From NCBI GenBank assembly GCA_013335535.1, contig JAAXVL010000002.1, positions 434,001 through 498,000 of the forward strand: 64,000 bases of DNA, given 5' to 3'. This stretch comes from Azonexaceae bacterium (GTDB lineage: Bacteria > Pseudomonadota > Gammaproteobacteria > Burkholderiales > Rhodocyclaceae). Position numbers and translations under genes: made by a program. Of the stretch, positions 42,776 through 54,634 are shown piece by piece (position 1 is the stretch's first letter; the number at the start of each line of letters is the position of its first letter). The notes under the pieces were generated by a model. The model was not told the origin of the DNA, made no database searches, and saw nothing but the letters and a program-made list of their open reading frames with translations.

Positions 42776-44032
42776 TCAGGCACGGACATGTCCATCGCCC
42801 AGCACGACCCACTTCTGGCTGGTCAAGCCTTCCAGACCGACCGGGCCGCGGGCGTGGATCTTGTCGGTCGAGATGCCGATCTCGGCGCCCAGGCCATACT
42901 CGAAACCATCGGCGAAGCGGGTCGAGGCGTTGATCATGACCGAGGCCGAATCGACCTCGCGCAGGAAGCGCATGGCTTTCGGGTGGTTGTCGGTGACGAT
43001 GGCTTCGCTGTGATGCGACGAGTACTTGTTGATGTGGGCGATCGCTTCGTCGATGCCGGCAACCACCTTGACCGAAATGATCGGCGCCAGGAATTCGGTG
43101 TAGTAATCCTCTTCCGTGGCGGCGACGGCATTCGGCACGATGGCGCAAGTTTCGGCGCAACCGCGGATTTCGACACCCTTGGCGTTCAGCATGTGGGCAA
43201 TCGGCGGCAGCAGCATGGCGGCGACAGCGCGGTCGACGAGTAGCGATTCAGCCGTATTGCAGGTGCCGTAGCGCTGTGTCTTGGCGTTCTCGACGATCTT
43301 GAGCGCCTTGTTCGGATCGGCTTCCTCTTCCAGGTATACGTGGCAGTTGCCGTCGAGGTGCTGGATCATCGGCACCCGGCATTCGGCCAGCAGGCGCGAA
43401 ATCAGCCCCTTGCCGCCACGCGGCACGATGACGTCCACGAATTCGCGCATGGTGATCAGCTCACCGACGGCGGCGCGGTCGGTGGTGTCGATCACCTGCA
43501 CGGCATCGGCCGGCAGCCCGGCGGCTTGCAGCCCCTCATGGACCAGCGCAGCGATGGCGCGGTTCGAGCGGATGGCTTCCGAACCGCCACGCAGGATGGC
43601 CGCATTGCCGGATTTCAGGCACAGGGCGGCAGCGTCGGCCGTGACGTTCGGACGGGCTTCATAAATGATGCCGATGACGCCGAGCGGCACGCGCATCTTG
43701 CCGACCTGGATGCCGGACGGCTGGTATTTGAATTCGCCCATTTCACCGATCGGGTCGGGCAGGGTGGCGACCTGCTCGACGCCGGCGGCCATGCTGTCGA
43801 CCCCTTTTTCGGTCAGGGTCAGGCGGTCGAGCATGGCGGTTTCAAGTCCGGCGGCGCGGGCGGCAGCCAGGTCTTCCTGGTTGGCGGCGACCAGGGCGGC
43901 CTTTTCGCGGCGGATGGCCGCGGCGATGGCGAGCAGGGCGGCGTTCTTTTCGGCCGTCGAGGCCGAGGCGACGCGACGCGAGGCAGCACGGGCCTGACGG
44001 CCGACGGTCTGCATGTATTCCTTGATGTCCAT
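42776..44032 (-). CDS. proA: Gamma-glutamyl phosphate reductase ProA
   Basis: 418 aa. Aldehyde dehydrogenase fold with the catalytic Cys in [16 protein letters not shown], and signatures [33 protein letters not shown] and [22 protein letters not shown]. Second step of proline synthesis. ATG 44032 ([12 protein letters not shown]) chosen over a longer frame. A TATAAT lies about 28 nt upstream. Confidence 0.96.
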   Translation of the reverse strand: MDIKEYMQTVGRQARAASRRVASASTAEKNAALLAIAAAIRREKAALVAANQEDLAAARAAGLETAMLDRLTLTEKGVDSMAAGVEQVATLPDPIGEMGEFKYQPSGIQVGKMRVPLGVIGIIYEARPNVTADAAALCLKSGNAAILRGGSEAIRSNRAIAALVHEGLQAAGLPADAVQVIDTTDRAAVGELITMREFVDVIVPRGGKGLISRLLAECRVPMIQHLDGNCHVYLEEEADPNKALKIVENAKTQRYGTCNTAESLLVDRAVAAMLLPPIAHMLNAKGVEIRGCAETCAIVPNAVAATEEDYYTEFLAPIISVKVVAGIDEAIAHINKYSSHHSEAIVTDNHPKAMRFLREVDSASVMINASTRFADGFEYGLGAEIGISTDKIHARGPVGLEGLTSQKWVVLGDGHVRA

Positions 44033-44059
44033 GATGTTCTTCGTGCGGGGCAAAGGAAC

Positions 44060-44065
44060 ATTATA
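44060..44065 (-). promoter_or_regulatory. -10 element of proA
   Basis: Perfect TATAAT on the minus strand 28 nt before the proA ATG; no convincing -35 (activator or extended promoter possible). Confidence 0.5.
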
Positions 44066-44145
44066 GCCAGACAAATAAGTGGGAACTTCTAGAACCGGGT
44101 AAACTCTTATCCGCAACGACAACAGGGCTTTCCGTCGAGGACAAG

Positions 44146-44397
44146 ATGGCTGAAAAATTGATTTTGCCGACCGAGGTTAAGGTCTGCGCTACGTGTAGCT
44201 TCTGGGATGGCGAACGCCAGGTGGACGCTGAAATGAAACTGGTAGTGGTTTCTGACGAGTGTTCAGGCGAATGCCTGGTTCAGGAGAAGGAAAAGCCCGG
44301 TCTGCATGACGTGCGTCAGGAGCATACCTGCCTCTGGGAGGACCTGGAGCCGGATACGCCACCCGAGGACAAGGCCGCCGATAACAAGGCGGCTTAG
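44146..44397 (+). CDS. Cysteine-rich small cytoplasmic protein
   Basis: 83 aa, five cysteines in a zinc-ribbon-like pattern: CATC near residue 14, CSGEC near 39-43, and a lone C in HTCLWEDL. The C-terminus is acidic ([19 protein letters not shown]). Might bind a metal or Fe-S. GAGGACAAG precedes ATG 44146. Divergent from proA, convergent with holA (stop codons 1 nt apart). No recognised family. Confidence 0.7.
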   Translation: MAEKLILPTEVKVCATCSFWDGERQVDAEMKLVVVSDECSGECLVQEKEKPGLHDVRQEHTCLWEDLEPDTPPEDKAADNKAA

Positions 44398-45405
44398 TTA
44401 TTTAACAGCGGTGAGGCGTAGGCCGAGCCGCAGAAATTCTTCCCAGATATTGCCGTGACCGATGCCCTTGGCCAGTCGGTCGATTTTCCCGGCATGTTGC
44501 AGCGCCGCTTCGAGTGCTGCGGTGGACAGGCGTTGCAGCGCCTTTTTTACCGGGTTGGCGCGCGGCCCCCAGACCTTGGCGTCCTTGAGCAGCATGTCCA
44601 CCGGCTTGCCGGCGTCCATGCCGGCCCGGATGATGGTCAACGCGCGGATTTCCTCGCTCATCGCCCAGAGCACGAGCGGCGGTGCTTCGCCCTCCTGCAT
44701 CAGGCCGTCCAGCGTGCGCGTCAGACGGGCGACGTCGCCTGAGAGCAGCGCTTCGCGCAGGCCATCGATGTCGTAGCGGGCGACGTTGAGCACCGCATCG
44801 CGAATCTGCGCCAGACTCAACTGGCCGGCCGGGTAGAGCAGGCCGAGCTTCTGAATTTCCTGGTGGGCGGCGAGCAGGTTGCCTTCAACGCGTTCGGCGA
44901 TGAACTTGAGGCTTTCCAGGTCGGCGCTCTGTTGCTGGCGACGCAGGCGGCCGGCAATCCAGCCTGGCAGCTCGGCAAGCGGTGGTGCCATGAGCTTGAT
45001 GGCGACGCCGGCATTGACCAGCGCCGTGAACCAGGCGGCCTTTTCCTCGCGCCAGTCGAGCTCGGGCAGGGTGATGAGGAGCAGGTTGTCCATCGACAGG
45101 TTCTGGCACCACTGCTGCAGCGCTGCGCTGCCTTCCTTGCCGACCTTGCCGGTGGGTACGCGCAGGTCGATCAGCTTTTTATCGCCGAAAAGCGACATGT
45201 TGCCGCCGGCGGCCAGCAATGTTCCCCAGTCGAACTGCGGCAGCACGGTGAGTACTTCGCGTTCGCTGTAGCCCTGCTGGCGGGATTTGGCCCGGATGGC
45301 GTCGGCCGCTTCGATGACGAGCAGCGGATCATCACCGTAAAGGACATAAAGCGGACGCAACTCGCGTTCGAGATGGCCCGCCAGTTGATCGCCCTTGAGC
45401 AGCAT
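44398..45405 (-). CDS. holA: DNA polymerase III delta subunit HolA
   Basis: 335 aa. Opens MLLKGDQLAGHLERELRPLYVLYGDDPLLVIEAADAIR, the AAA+ P-loop-less delta fold, with LITLPELDWREEKAAWF (Walker B region) and a C-terminal collar domain. Delta opens the beta clamp during loading. It overlaps lptE by 1 nt (TAATG). leuS-lptE-holA is a conserved order. Confidence 0.93.
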   Translation of the reverse strand: MLLKGDQLAGHLERELRPLYVLYGDDPLLVIEAADAIRAKSRQQGYSEREVLTVLPQFDWGTLLAAGGNMSLFGDKKLIDLRVPTGKVGKEGSAALQQWCQNLSMDNLLLITLPELDWREEKAAWFTALVNAGVAIKLMAPPLAELPGWIAGRLRRQQQSADLESLKFIAERVEGNLLAAHQEIQKLGLLYPAGQLSLAQIRDAVLNVARYDIDGLREALLSGDVARLTRTLDGLMQEGEAPPLVLWAMSEEIRALTIIRAGMDAGKPVDMLLKDAKVWGPRANPVKKALQRLSTAALEAALQHAGKIDRLAKGIGHGNIWEEFLRLGLRLTAVK

Positions 45406-45932
45406 TACTCGCTGTCTTCTTCCGCGTCAGGATTCTTCGGCTTGATGATGCTGAGCCGGCGCATGATCTGGTTGACCAGATCATTGGTCATGTCGCGCCA
45501 GAGCAGGCCTTCTTCGAGATCCTTGGCCAGGATGTTCGAGTCGTCGTAAGAAATGTCGCGGGTCAGCGCGACCTCGTTGGAGGGCACCAGCACCTGCCCC
45601 TTCTGATTGACGACGCGGAAGGTGTAGGTCAGTTGCAGACGGTATTCGCGCACCCGGCCCTGGGCGTTGACGCTGAGGATGGTCTTCAGTCGGTTGTCGC
45701 TCAGTTGCTGGAATATGGCATCGGCCGTCTTGGCGTCCTCGACGATTTCGGTGCTGCCGCTGGCCTTGATGTAGCGCTGCAGCCAGATATTGACGTCGGC
45801 CGTGTCCGGCAAGGCGATATACATCGTCTTGTAGGGCAGGTTGCCGCTGCCGACGCCGCGCAGATGGAAGCCGCAGCCGGCGATGGCTGCGGCGATGATC
45901 AGGGCGAGTAGCAGGCGGAGCGGCAAACGCAT
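45405..45932 (-). CDS. lptE: LPS-assembly lipoprotein LptE
   Basis: 175 aa. Lipobox IAGC gives Cys at about 20, followed by GFHLRGVG, the LptE hallmark. It plugs the LptD barrel and delivers LPS to the outer leaflet. Charged tail DAEEDSE. leuS lies 11 nt upstream and holA overlaps downstream. Confidence 0.93.
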   Translation of the reverse strand: MRLPLRLLLALIIAAAIAGCGFHLRGVGSGNLPYKTMYIALPDTADVNIWLQRYIKASGSTEIVEDAKTADAIFQQLSDNRLKTILSVNAQGRVREYRLQLTYTFRVVNQKGQVLVPSNEVALTRDISYDDSNILAKDLEEGLLWRDMTNDLVNQIMRRLSIIKPKNPDAEEDSE

Positions 45933-45943
45933 GGCGGCTTTCC

Positions 45944-48676
<2,733 letters not shown>

Positions 48677-48754
48677 TCAAGTGCTATTCGATGCTGATCG
48701 CAGCAGGGGCAATGACTTTTCCTCTGGCGATGAATAGTGACCGGGTGAGCCGAC

Positions 48755-48774
48755 GCGGAGCCTGCACGCTCCGC
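48755..48774 (-). terminator. Hairpin downstream of the 116-aa gene
   Basis: GCGGAG-N8-CTCCGC stem nested inside a larger GTGACCGGG/CCCGGTCAC inverted repeat (48737-48745 and 48800-48808) that includes the stop codon of the preceding gene. No T-run on the minus strand, so the role is uncertain. Confidence 0.4.
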
Positions 48775-48804
48775 ATCAGCAGGTATTGCTTTATTGACGC
48801 CCGG

Positions 48805-49155
48805 TCACGCCGCTTTTTTTTGCGGGTACATGCCTTCCAGTGTGTTCTGCCAGAGCCGATAGGCGTTCTGGGTGGCCAGCAGGGACATCATGGACATGCG
48901 GGTCTGGTGACGCCACATCCACGACAGTTGCGGGGCAGGCGTAAGGTCGAAGGTCTGCGTACTGCCGACTTCGTCTTCGACGATGGCGAGGAAGCGGTCG
49001 ATGGCGAAACCCCAATAATCGGAGCCTTCGGTTTTGCCGGTGAGGTACTCGGCTTCGCTGACGGCGCGGCGCCACAGCTTGAGCGCGAGCTCGTCGCTGA
49101 TGCCGGCCTTGCGGGCGATCCAGGGAAGGATCTTCGGTGCATTCATGCTGTTCAT
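48805..49155 (-). CDS. Conserved-looking hypothetical protein
   Basis: 116 aa, no signal or membrane segment. Mixed helical composition with several Trp (ILPWIARKAGIS, DYWGFAIDRFLAIVEDE, QLSWMWRHQTRMSMMSLLATQNAYRLWQN). GGAGAA precedes ATG 49155. Stand-alone and divergent from uvrD. Family not recognised; the regular helices suggest a small regulatory or membrane-associated protein similar in size to phasin-type helpers, but that is a guess. Confidence 0.6.
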   Translation of the reverse strand: MNSMNAPKILPWIARKAGISDELALKLWRRAVSEAEYLTGKTEGSDYWGFAIDRFLAIVEDEVGSTQTFDLTPAPQLSWMWRHQTRMSMMSLLATQNAYRLWQNTLEGMYPQKKAA

Positions 49156-49303
49156 GCTGATTCTCCTTTACTACGTGTAGCGGTAGCTACTGCTGTTAAG
49201 ACTGCCTTGTGGGCTAATAGTTTTGTGCACTGCAATATATTTGGTTGAAGTATACGTGTGCACTCGCCTTCTGTATGTGAAAAAATGCATGGGTTTGTTG
49301 ACT

Positions 49304-49339
49304 TCGTTGTACAAATACAACGAATTGGTATTACCAATT
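49304..49339. promoter_or_regulatory. Two adjacent perfect palindromes upstream of uvrD
   Basis: TCGTTGTA-CAAA-TACAACGA (49304-49323) and AATTGGTA-T-TACCAATT (49323-49339), each with 8-bp arms, abut in the 219-bp divergent gap. TTGACT (49298-49303) lies just before. They look like two operators for different regulators; identity unknown. Confidence 0.5.
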
Positions 49340-49374
49340 AACCGGGCCTTTTGTCCGGATTTCCTAGAGACTTC

Positions 49375-51516
49375 ATGTCCGACCTCCTTGCAAATCTGAA
49401 TTCCCCGCAACTTCAAGCGGTTACCTTGCCTCCGGTTCACGCGCTCATTCTTGCGGGGGCGGGGAGTGGTAAGACCCGTGTGCTGACCACGCGTATTGCG
49501 TGGCTCATGTCGACCGGCCAGGTCGGTCCGCACGGCGTGCTGGCCGTGACCTTTACCAACAAGGCGGCCAAGGAGATGACGGCACGGCTGTCTTCGCTGG
49601 TGCCGATCAACACCCGCGGCATGTGGATCGGCACTTTTCACGGCTTGTGCAACCGCCTGTTGCGGGCGCATTACCGTGAGGCCGGGCTGCCGCAGACCTT
49701 TCAGATCCTTGATTCGGCCGACCAGTTGGCGATGGTCAAGCGTCTGCTCAAGAACCTCAATGTCGATGATGAAAAATATCCGCCGCGCGAGCTGTGCCAT
49801 TTCATCAATGCCCATAAAGAGCAGGGCGTGCGGGCCGCGCAGGCCGAGGTTTACGACAATTACACGCAAAAACGCGTCGAGCTGTACGCCGAATATGAGA
49901 ACCAGTGCAACCGCGAAGGGGTAGTCGATTTTGCCGAACTGCTTCTGCGTTGCTACGAATTGCTGCAGCGCAACGAACCTTTGCGCAAACACTACCAGGA
50001 GCGCTTCCGCTACATTCTGGTCGATGAGGTGCAGGACACCAACAAGCTGCAGTACGCCTGGCTGAAACTGCTGGCCGGTGGGGGGGCCGTGGTTTTTGCC
50101 GTGGGCGACGATGACCAGTCGATTTACCGCTTCCGGGGCGCCGAAGTCGGCAACATGCGCGATTTCGAGCGTGAATACGCTGGCGACAATGTGATTCGCC
50201 TCGAACAGAATTATCGTTCGCACGGCAACATCCTGGCAGCGGCCAATGCCATCATCAAGAACAACCGCGAGCGCCTTGGCAAGAATTTGTGGACCGACGC
50301 TGGTGATGGCGAGCCGATCCGCGCTTTCGAGGCTTATTCCGATCTCGAGGAGGCACGCTTCGTCGTCGAGGAAATCCGCGAACTGGTCCGCGACGGCATT
50401 TCGCCGACGCAGATTGCCCTGCTTTACCGCTCCAACGCCCAGTCGCGCGTGCTCGAAAACGAGCTTTTCACGAAAAACGTGCCGTACAAGGTTTATGGTG
50501 GACTGCGCTTCTTCGAGCGGCAGGAAATCAAGCACGCGCTGGCTTACTTGCGCCTGCTCGGCAATCCGGACGACGACACGGCTTTCCTGCGCGTCGTCAA
50601 TTTCCCGACGCGCGGCATCGGCGCCCGTTCGCTCGAAAACCTGCAGGCGACGGCGCATCAGACCAATTCCAGCCTGTACAACGCGGCCGCCTCGCTGACT
50701 GGCAAGTCCGGGCAGACAGTCGGCGCTTTCATCCGGCTCATCGAGCAACTGCGCGTCGAAACGAATGGCCTGCCGCTGCCGGAAATGGTCGAGCACGTCA
50801 TCGAGAAATCCGGCCTCGCCCAGCATTACCGGACCGACAAGGAAGGCCAGGACCGGCTGGAGAATCTGGATGAACTGATCAACGCCGCCGCCACTTTCAT
50901 CGATGACGAAGGTGCCATCGGCGAAGGCGGTGCGCTGGTTTCCTTCCTGACCCTGGCTTCGCTCGAAGCTGGCGAACATCAGGCTGGCGAAGGCCAGGAG
51001 GCTGTCCAGCTCATGTCGGTGCATGCCGCCAAGGGGCTGGAATTCGACGTGGTTTTCGTCACCGGTCTGGAGCAGGGGTTGTTTCCGCACGAGAACTCGG
51101 TCAATGAGGGCAAGGACGGCATGGAGGAGGAGCGCCGGCTCATGTACGTCGCCGTCACCCGCGCCCGCCAGCGGCTCTACGTCTCCTGCGCGCAGACCCG
51201 CATGCTGCACGGCCAGACACGCTACTGCGTGCCGTCGTGCTTCCTCGACGAGATTCCCGAAAATCTGCTGCTCAAGCTCAACAAGAAGGCCGAGCCGGCG
51301 GCGTTTCCGGCCTTCGGCTCGTTTGGCGGCGGTTATGCCGAGCCGGTGCCGAGCGGTGGGTTGCGTGTCGGGCAGACGGTCGAGCACGCCAAGTTCGGCA
51401 TCGGTGTCATCGTGTCGACCGAAGGACGTGGCGCCGATGCGCGCGTGCAGATCAATTTCGGCCGCAGCGGCATGAAGTGGCTGGCGCTGGAATACGCCAA
51501 GCTGACGCCGGTTTGA
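49375..51516 (+). CDS. uvrD: UvrD/Rep-type DNA helicase
   Basis: 713 aa, superfamily 1A 3'-5' helicase. Walker A LAGAGSGKTRVLTTR, motif II ILVDEVQDTNKLQ, motif III FAVGDDDQSIYRFRGA, motif IV EQNYRSHGNILAAAN, and motif VI VAVTRARQRLY. A C-terminal Tudor-like tail (VGQTVEHAKFGIGVIVSTEGRG) matches UvrD/PcrA and binds RNA polymerase. ATG 49375 (MSDLLANLNSPQ) is the family start. Acts in nucleotide-excision and mismatch repair. Confidence 0.95.
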   Translation: MSDLLANLNSPQLQAVTLPPVHALILAGAGSGKTRVLTTRIAWLMSTGQVGPHGVLAVTFTNKAAKEMTARLSSLVPINTRGMWIGTFHGLCNRLLRAHYREAGLPQTFQILDSADQLAMVKRLLKNLNVDDEKYPPRELCHFINAHKEQGVRAAQAEVYDNYTQKRVELYAEYENQCNREGVVDFAELLLRCYELLQRNEPLRKHYQERFRYILVDEVQDTNKLQYAWLKLLAGGGAVVFAVGDDDQSIYRFRGAEVGNMRDFEREYAGDNVIRLEQNYRSHGNILAAANAIIKNNRERLGKNLWTDAGDGEPIRAFEAYSDLEEARFVVEEIRELVRDGISPTQIALLYRSNAQSRVLENELFTKNVPYKVYGGLRFFERQEIKHALAYLRLLGNPDDDTAFLRVVNFPTRGIGARSLENLQATAHQTNSSLYNAAASLTGKSGQTVGAFIRLIEQLRVETNGLPLPEMVEHVIEKSGLAQHYRTDKEGQDRLENLDELINAAATFIDDEGAIGEGGALVSFLTLASLEAGEHQAGEGQEAVQLMSVHAAKGLEFDVVFVTGLEQGLFPHENSVNEGKDGMEEERRLMYVAVTRARQRLYVSCAQTRMLHGQTRYCVPSCFLDEIPENLLLKLNKKAEPAAFPAFGSFGGGYAEPVPSGGLRVGQTVEHAKFGIGVIVSTEGRGADARVQINFGRSGMKWLALEYAKLTPV

Positions 51517-51533
51517 GGGTTTTGGGCCGAATT

Positions 51534-51571
51534 CCACGGTCAACCGGAAAAAAAACGGCCAAAATTGAAAT
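51534..51571 (-). repeat. Dispersed repeat, copy 7 (38 nt)
   Basis: Minus reading: ATTTCAATTTTGGCC, GTTTTTTTT, CCGGTTGACCGTGG. Two extra T in the central run. In the gap between uvrD and qor. Confidence 0.87.
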
Positions 51572-51650
51572 CGCCGGACGGTAGATTGCCGGCCGGCACG
51601 GTGATAACCTCGTTGTCTCGCACAAAATAGCAGCCAACGAGGAGACATTC

Positions 51651-52625
51651 ATGCCCCACGCCATTCGCCTGCATCAAAACGGCGGTCCGGAAGTGCTGTC
51701 CTGGGAGACGGTCGATGTGCCGGCTCCGGCACCCGGCGAGGCGACGATTCGCCACCACGCCGTCGGCCTCAATTACATCGATACCTACCACCGCACGGGG
51801 CTTTACCCGCTGGCGCTACCGTCGGGCATCGGCATGGAAGGGGCTGGCGTCGTCGAAGCGCTCGGCGAGGGCGTCGGCGATCTCAAGGTCGGTGACCGCG
51901 TGGCCTATGCCGGCGGCCCGCTCGGCGCCTATGCGGAGGTGCGCAACATTCCAGCGCATCGCCTGCTCAAGTTGCCCGATTCGCTCTCCTTCGACACCGG
52001 CGCGGCCATGATGCTGCAAGGCCTGACCGCCGCCTACCTGCTGCGCAAGACCTATCGCGTGCAGCCGGGCGATGCCGTGCTGATCCAGGCGGCGGCGGGC
52101 GGCGTCGGGCTGATTGCCTGCCAGTGGGCGCGGGCGCTCGGCGCTACGGTCATCGGCACCGTCGGTTCGCCGGCCAAGGCCGAGCTGGCCAAGGCGCACG
52201 GCTGCCACCACGTCATCAACTACAGCACCGAGAATTTCGCCCAGCGCGTGCGCGAAATCACCAACGGCGAGGGCGTTGCCGTGGTCTATGACGGCGTTGG
52301 CAAGGACACCTTTGCCGGCTCGCTCGACAGCCTGCGCCCGATGGGCATGATGGTTTCCTTCGGCAACGCCTCCGGCCCGGTGGCGCCGCTCGATCTCATC
52401 CAGCTGTCGCTGAAAGGCTCGCTGTTCATCACGCGGCCGACCTTGATGCATTACACGGCCAAACGCGAGGATCTCGTCGCGCTGGGAAGCGAATTGTTCG
52501 ACATCGTTGTCTCCGGCCAGGTGAAGATCGAGGTCAATCAGCGCTACGCCCTCAAGGACGCCGCGCAGGCGCATCGCGACCTTGAAGCGCGCAAGACTAC
52601 GGGCTCCACCATCCTCATCCCATGA
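51651..52625 (+). CDS. NADPH:quinone oxidoreductase (zeta-crystallin/QorA type)
   Basis: 324 aa, medium-chain dehydrogenase without zinc ligands. GLNYIDTYHRTGLYPLALPSGIGMEGAGVVEALG and nucleotide-binding AAAGGVGLIACQWARALGATVIGT. Reduces quinones with NADPH. GAGGAGA precedes the ATG. Stop overlaps the next gene (ATGATGG), first of a tightly overlapped three-gene operon with a TAXI protein and a ParA-type ATPase. Confidence 0.92.
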   Translation: MPHAIRLHQNGGPEVLSWETVDVPAPAPGEATIRHHAVGLNYIDTYHRTGLYPLALPSGIGMEGAGVVEALGEGVGDLKVGDRVAYAGGPLGAYAEVRNIPAHRLLKLPDSLSFDTGAAMMLQGLTAAYLLRKTYRVQPGDAVLIQAAAGGVGLIACQWARALGATVIGTVGSPAKAELAKAHGCHHVINYSTENFAQRVREITNGEGVAVVYDGVGKDTFAGSLDSLRPMGMMVSFGNASGPVAPLDLIQLSLKGSLFITRPTLMHYTAKREDLVALGSELFDIVVSGQVKIEVNQRYALKDAAQAHRDLEARKTTGSTILIP

Positions 52626-53959
52626 TGGCCAAGATCAAAGCCGGGCTGCTTTCGCTGCGCGACCTGTTCGCCACCGCCTGGTGGATCGTCCTGCTCGCCG
52701 GCATCGGCTTCGCTGTGGCCTACCAGTTCGTCGAACCGGCGCCGCCCAAGAAGATCGTCATCAGCACAGGCAGCGAAAGCGGCGCCTACTACCAGTTCGC
52801 CCAGCGCTACGCGACGATTCTGGCCCGTGACGGCATCACGCTCGAGGTGCGTTCGTCAGCCGGTTCGTTGGAAAACATCGAACGCTTGAAGCAGGGCGAG
52901 GTCCAGGTTGGCTTCGTCCAGGGCGGCGTCGTGCCGCCCAAGGAAGACCCGGATGCCGAGGACGATTCCGGCCTGCTCTCGCTGGGCAGCCTGTTCTACG
53001 AGCCGGTCTGGGTTTTTTATCGCGGTGATACGGGCAACGGTAAGGAACTGACGCGGCTGACCGAACTCAAGGGCAAGCGCATCGCCATCGGCCAGGAAGG
53101 CTCGGGGGTCCGCCAGCTGGCGCAGCAACTGCTGTCCGCCAACGATATTTCGGCCGGCGACCATCTTGTCCCGCTGGCCGGCCTCAAGGCGGCCGAGGAG
53201 TTGCAGCAGGGCCGTATCGACGCTGCCTTCATCATCGCCGCCGAAACGGCGCCGGTGGTCCAGGTACTCGTCCGCTCGCCGGGCATCAAGCTCATGAGCT
53301 TCGCCCAGGACCGTGCCTACCAGCGGCGCTTTCCTTTTCTGACCAAGCTGACTTTTCCGCGTGGCGTCGCCGATCTGGTCCGCGATTTCCCGCCGGACGA
53401 CATCAAGGTGCTCGCCCCGACGGCCAACCTGATCATTCGCGACGACCTCCATCCGGCCCTGCAGACCTTGCTCCTGCGGACGGCCAGCGAGGTGCATGGC
53501 AAGTCCGGCTTCTTCCAGGATGCCGGCGAGTTTCCGTCCTACAAGGACCAGATGCTGCCGCTGTCGCCCGACGCCGCGCGCTATTTCAAGTCCGGGCCGC
53601 CGTTCCTGCAGCGCTACCTGCCGTTCTGGCTGGCCGTACTGGTCGACCGGCTCATCGTCATGCTGGTCCCCATTTTCGCCCTGCTCATCCCGCTGCTCAA
53701 GGTGGCGCCGGCGATCTACAACTGGCGCGTGCGCTCCAAGGTTTTCCGCGTGTATGGCGAACTCAAGTTCCTTGAGGACGACCTGCGGGATCATTTCGAC
53801 CCGGCCAAGCTGGCCGAATACCGTAGCCGGCTCGATGCGCTCGACGATGAAGCCAGCGCCCTGCACATTCCGCTCGGCTTCACGGATCTGGCCTACACGT
53901 TGCGCGAACACGTCAATCTGGTGCGCCACATCCTTGATAAAAAGGAAGTTTCGGCATGA
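52622..53959 (+). CDS. TAXI-family solute-binding protein, membrane-anchored
   Basis: 445 aa. N-terminal membrane helix (about 17-37), TAXI binding domain (KKIVISTGSESGAYYQFAQRYA, VQVGFVQGGVV, GKRIAIGQEGSGVRQLAQQLL), then a second membrane region (about 325-352) and a C-terminal helical cytoplasmic tail. Normal TRAP-TAXI partners (DctQM fusion) are not adjacent. It may be a sensor or orphan transporter part. Overlaps the genes on both sides by 4 nt. Confidence 0.85.
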   Translation: MMAKIKAGLLSLRDLFATAWWIVLLAGIGFAVAYQFVEPAPPKKIVISTGSESGAYYQFAQRYATILARDGITLEVRSSAGSLENIERLKQGEVQVGFVQGGVVPPKEDPDAEDDSGLLSLGSLFYEPVWVFYRGDTGNGKELTRLTELKGKRIAIGQEGSGVRQLAQQLLSANDISAGDHLVPLAGLKAAEELQQGRIDAAFIIAAETAPVVQVLVRSPGIKLMSFAQDRAYQRRFPFLTKLTFPRGVADLVRDFPPDDIKVLAPTANLIIRDDLHPALQTLLLRTASEVHGKSGFFQDAGEFPSYKDQMLPLSPDAARYFKSGPPFLQRYLPFWLAVLVDRLIVMLVPIFALLIPLLKVAPAIYNWRVRSKVFRVYGELKFLEDDLRDHFDPAKLAEYRSRLDALDDEASALHIPLGFTDLAYTLREHVNLVRHILDKKEVSA

Positions 53960-54582
53960 AAGCGTTTCTCGTCGCCAATCCCAAGGGCGGTTCCGGCAAA
54001 AGTACGCTGGCCACCAACCTGGCCGGCTATTTCGCCAGCCGGGGGGCTGAGGTGATGCTCGGCGACATCGATCGCCAGCAGTCGTCGCGCGAGTGGCTGG
54101 CCATCCGCCCCTTCGCGCTACCGACCATCGATACCTGGCATGTCGGCGAGGACAAGATTTCGCGGCCGCCCAAGGGCACCTCGCACGTTGTGCTCGACAC
54201 CCCGGCCGGCCTGCACGGCAAGATGCTCGAACGCGTGCTCAAGCTGTCGACGAGGGTCATCGTGCCGGTCCAGCCATCTATGTTCGACATGCTGGCAACG
54301 CGTCATTTCCTGACCGAACTGCTCTCCGAAAAGGCCGTGCGCAAGGGCAAGGCCGACGTCGCCGTGATCGGCATGCGGGTCGATGCGCGGACGCGCGCGG
54401 CCGGCGAACTCGAGCGCTTCTTCGCTACCTTCGATCTGCCTGTGCTGGCCTACCTGCGCGACACGCAAACCTACGTGCAGGCCACGGCGGCCGGCATGAC
54501 CATTTTCGACCTGCCGCCGTCGCGTGCCGAGCGCGACATCGAGCAATGGCAGACGATCATCGACTGGGTCGATGCCAACTGA
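53956..54582 (+). CDS. ParA/MinD-family ATPase (orphan)
   Basis: 208 aa. Deviant Walker A ANPKGGSGKSTLATNLAGY, then LGDIDRQQSSREWL and VVLDTPAGL (Walker B-like). Family roles are plasmid/chromosome segregation or positioning of protein clusters. No parB, parS or minE is adjacent, and its operon partners are a quinone reductase and a TAXI protein. Likely a positioning or chaperone-type ATPase of unknown cargo. Confidence 0.87.
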   Translation: MKAFLVANPKGGSGKSTLATNLAGYFASRGAEVMLGDIDRQQSSREWLAIRPFALPTIDTWHVGEDKISRPPKGTSHVVLDTPAGLHGKMLERVLKLSTRVIVPVQPSMFDMLATRHFLTELLSEKAVRKGKADVAVIGMRVDARTRAAGELERFFATFDLPVLAYLRDTQTYVQATAAGMTIFDLPPSRAERDIEQWQTIIDWVDAN

Positions 54583-54598
54583 CCTGTCCGGCGCACTT

Positions 54599-54634
54599 CC
54601 ACGGTCAACCGGAAAAAATAGCCAAAAACGAAAT
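54599..54634 (-). repeat. Dispersed 36-nt repeat, copy 8 (at kinase stop)
   Basis: Minus reading: ATTTCGTTTTTGGCT, ATTTTTT, CCGGTTGACCGTGG. Its first base is the last base of the kinase stop codon (54636-54634). Core is perfect. Confidence 0.85.

Noticed and set aside
49171-51648. An 825-codon open frame opposite uvrD
   Set aside because: Antisense shadow; runs through a repeat copy and shows no domain, while uvrD has all helicase motifs.
53956-54582. Plasmid partition system or integrated plasmid
   Set aside because: ParA-type ATPase stands alone without ParB, parS, rep or mobility genes, in ordinary chromosomal context.
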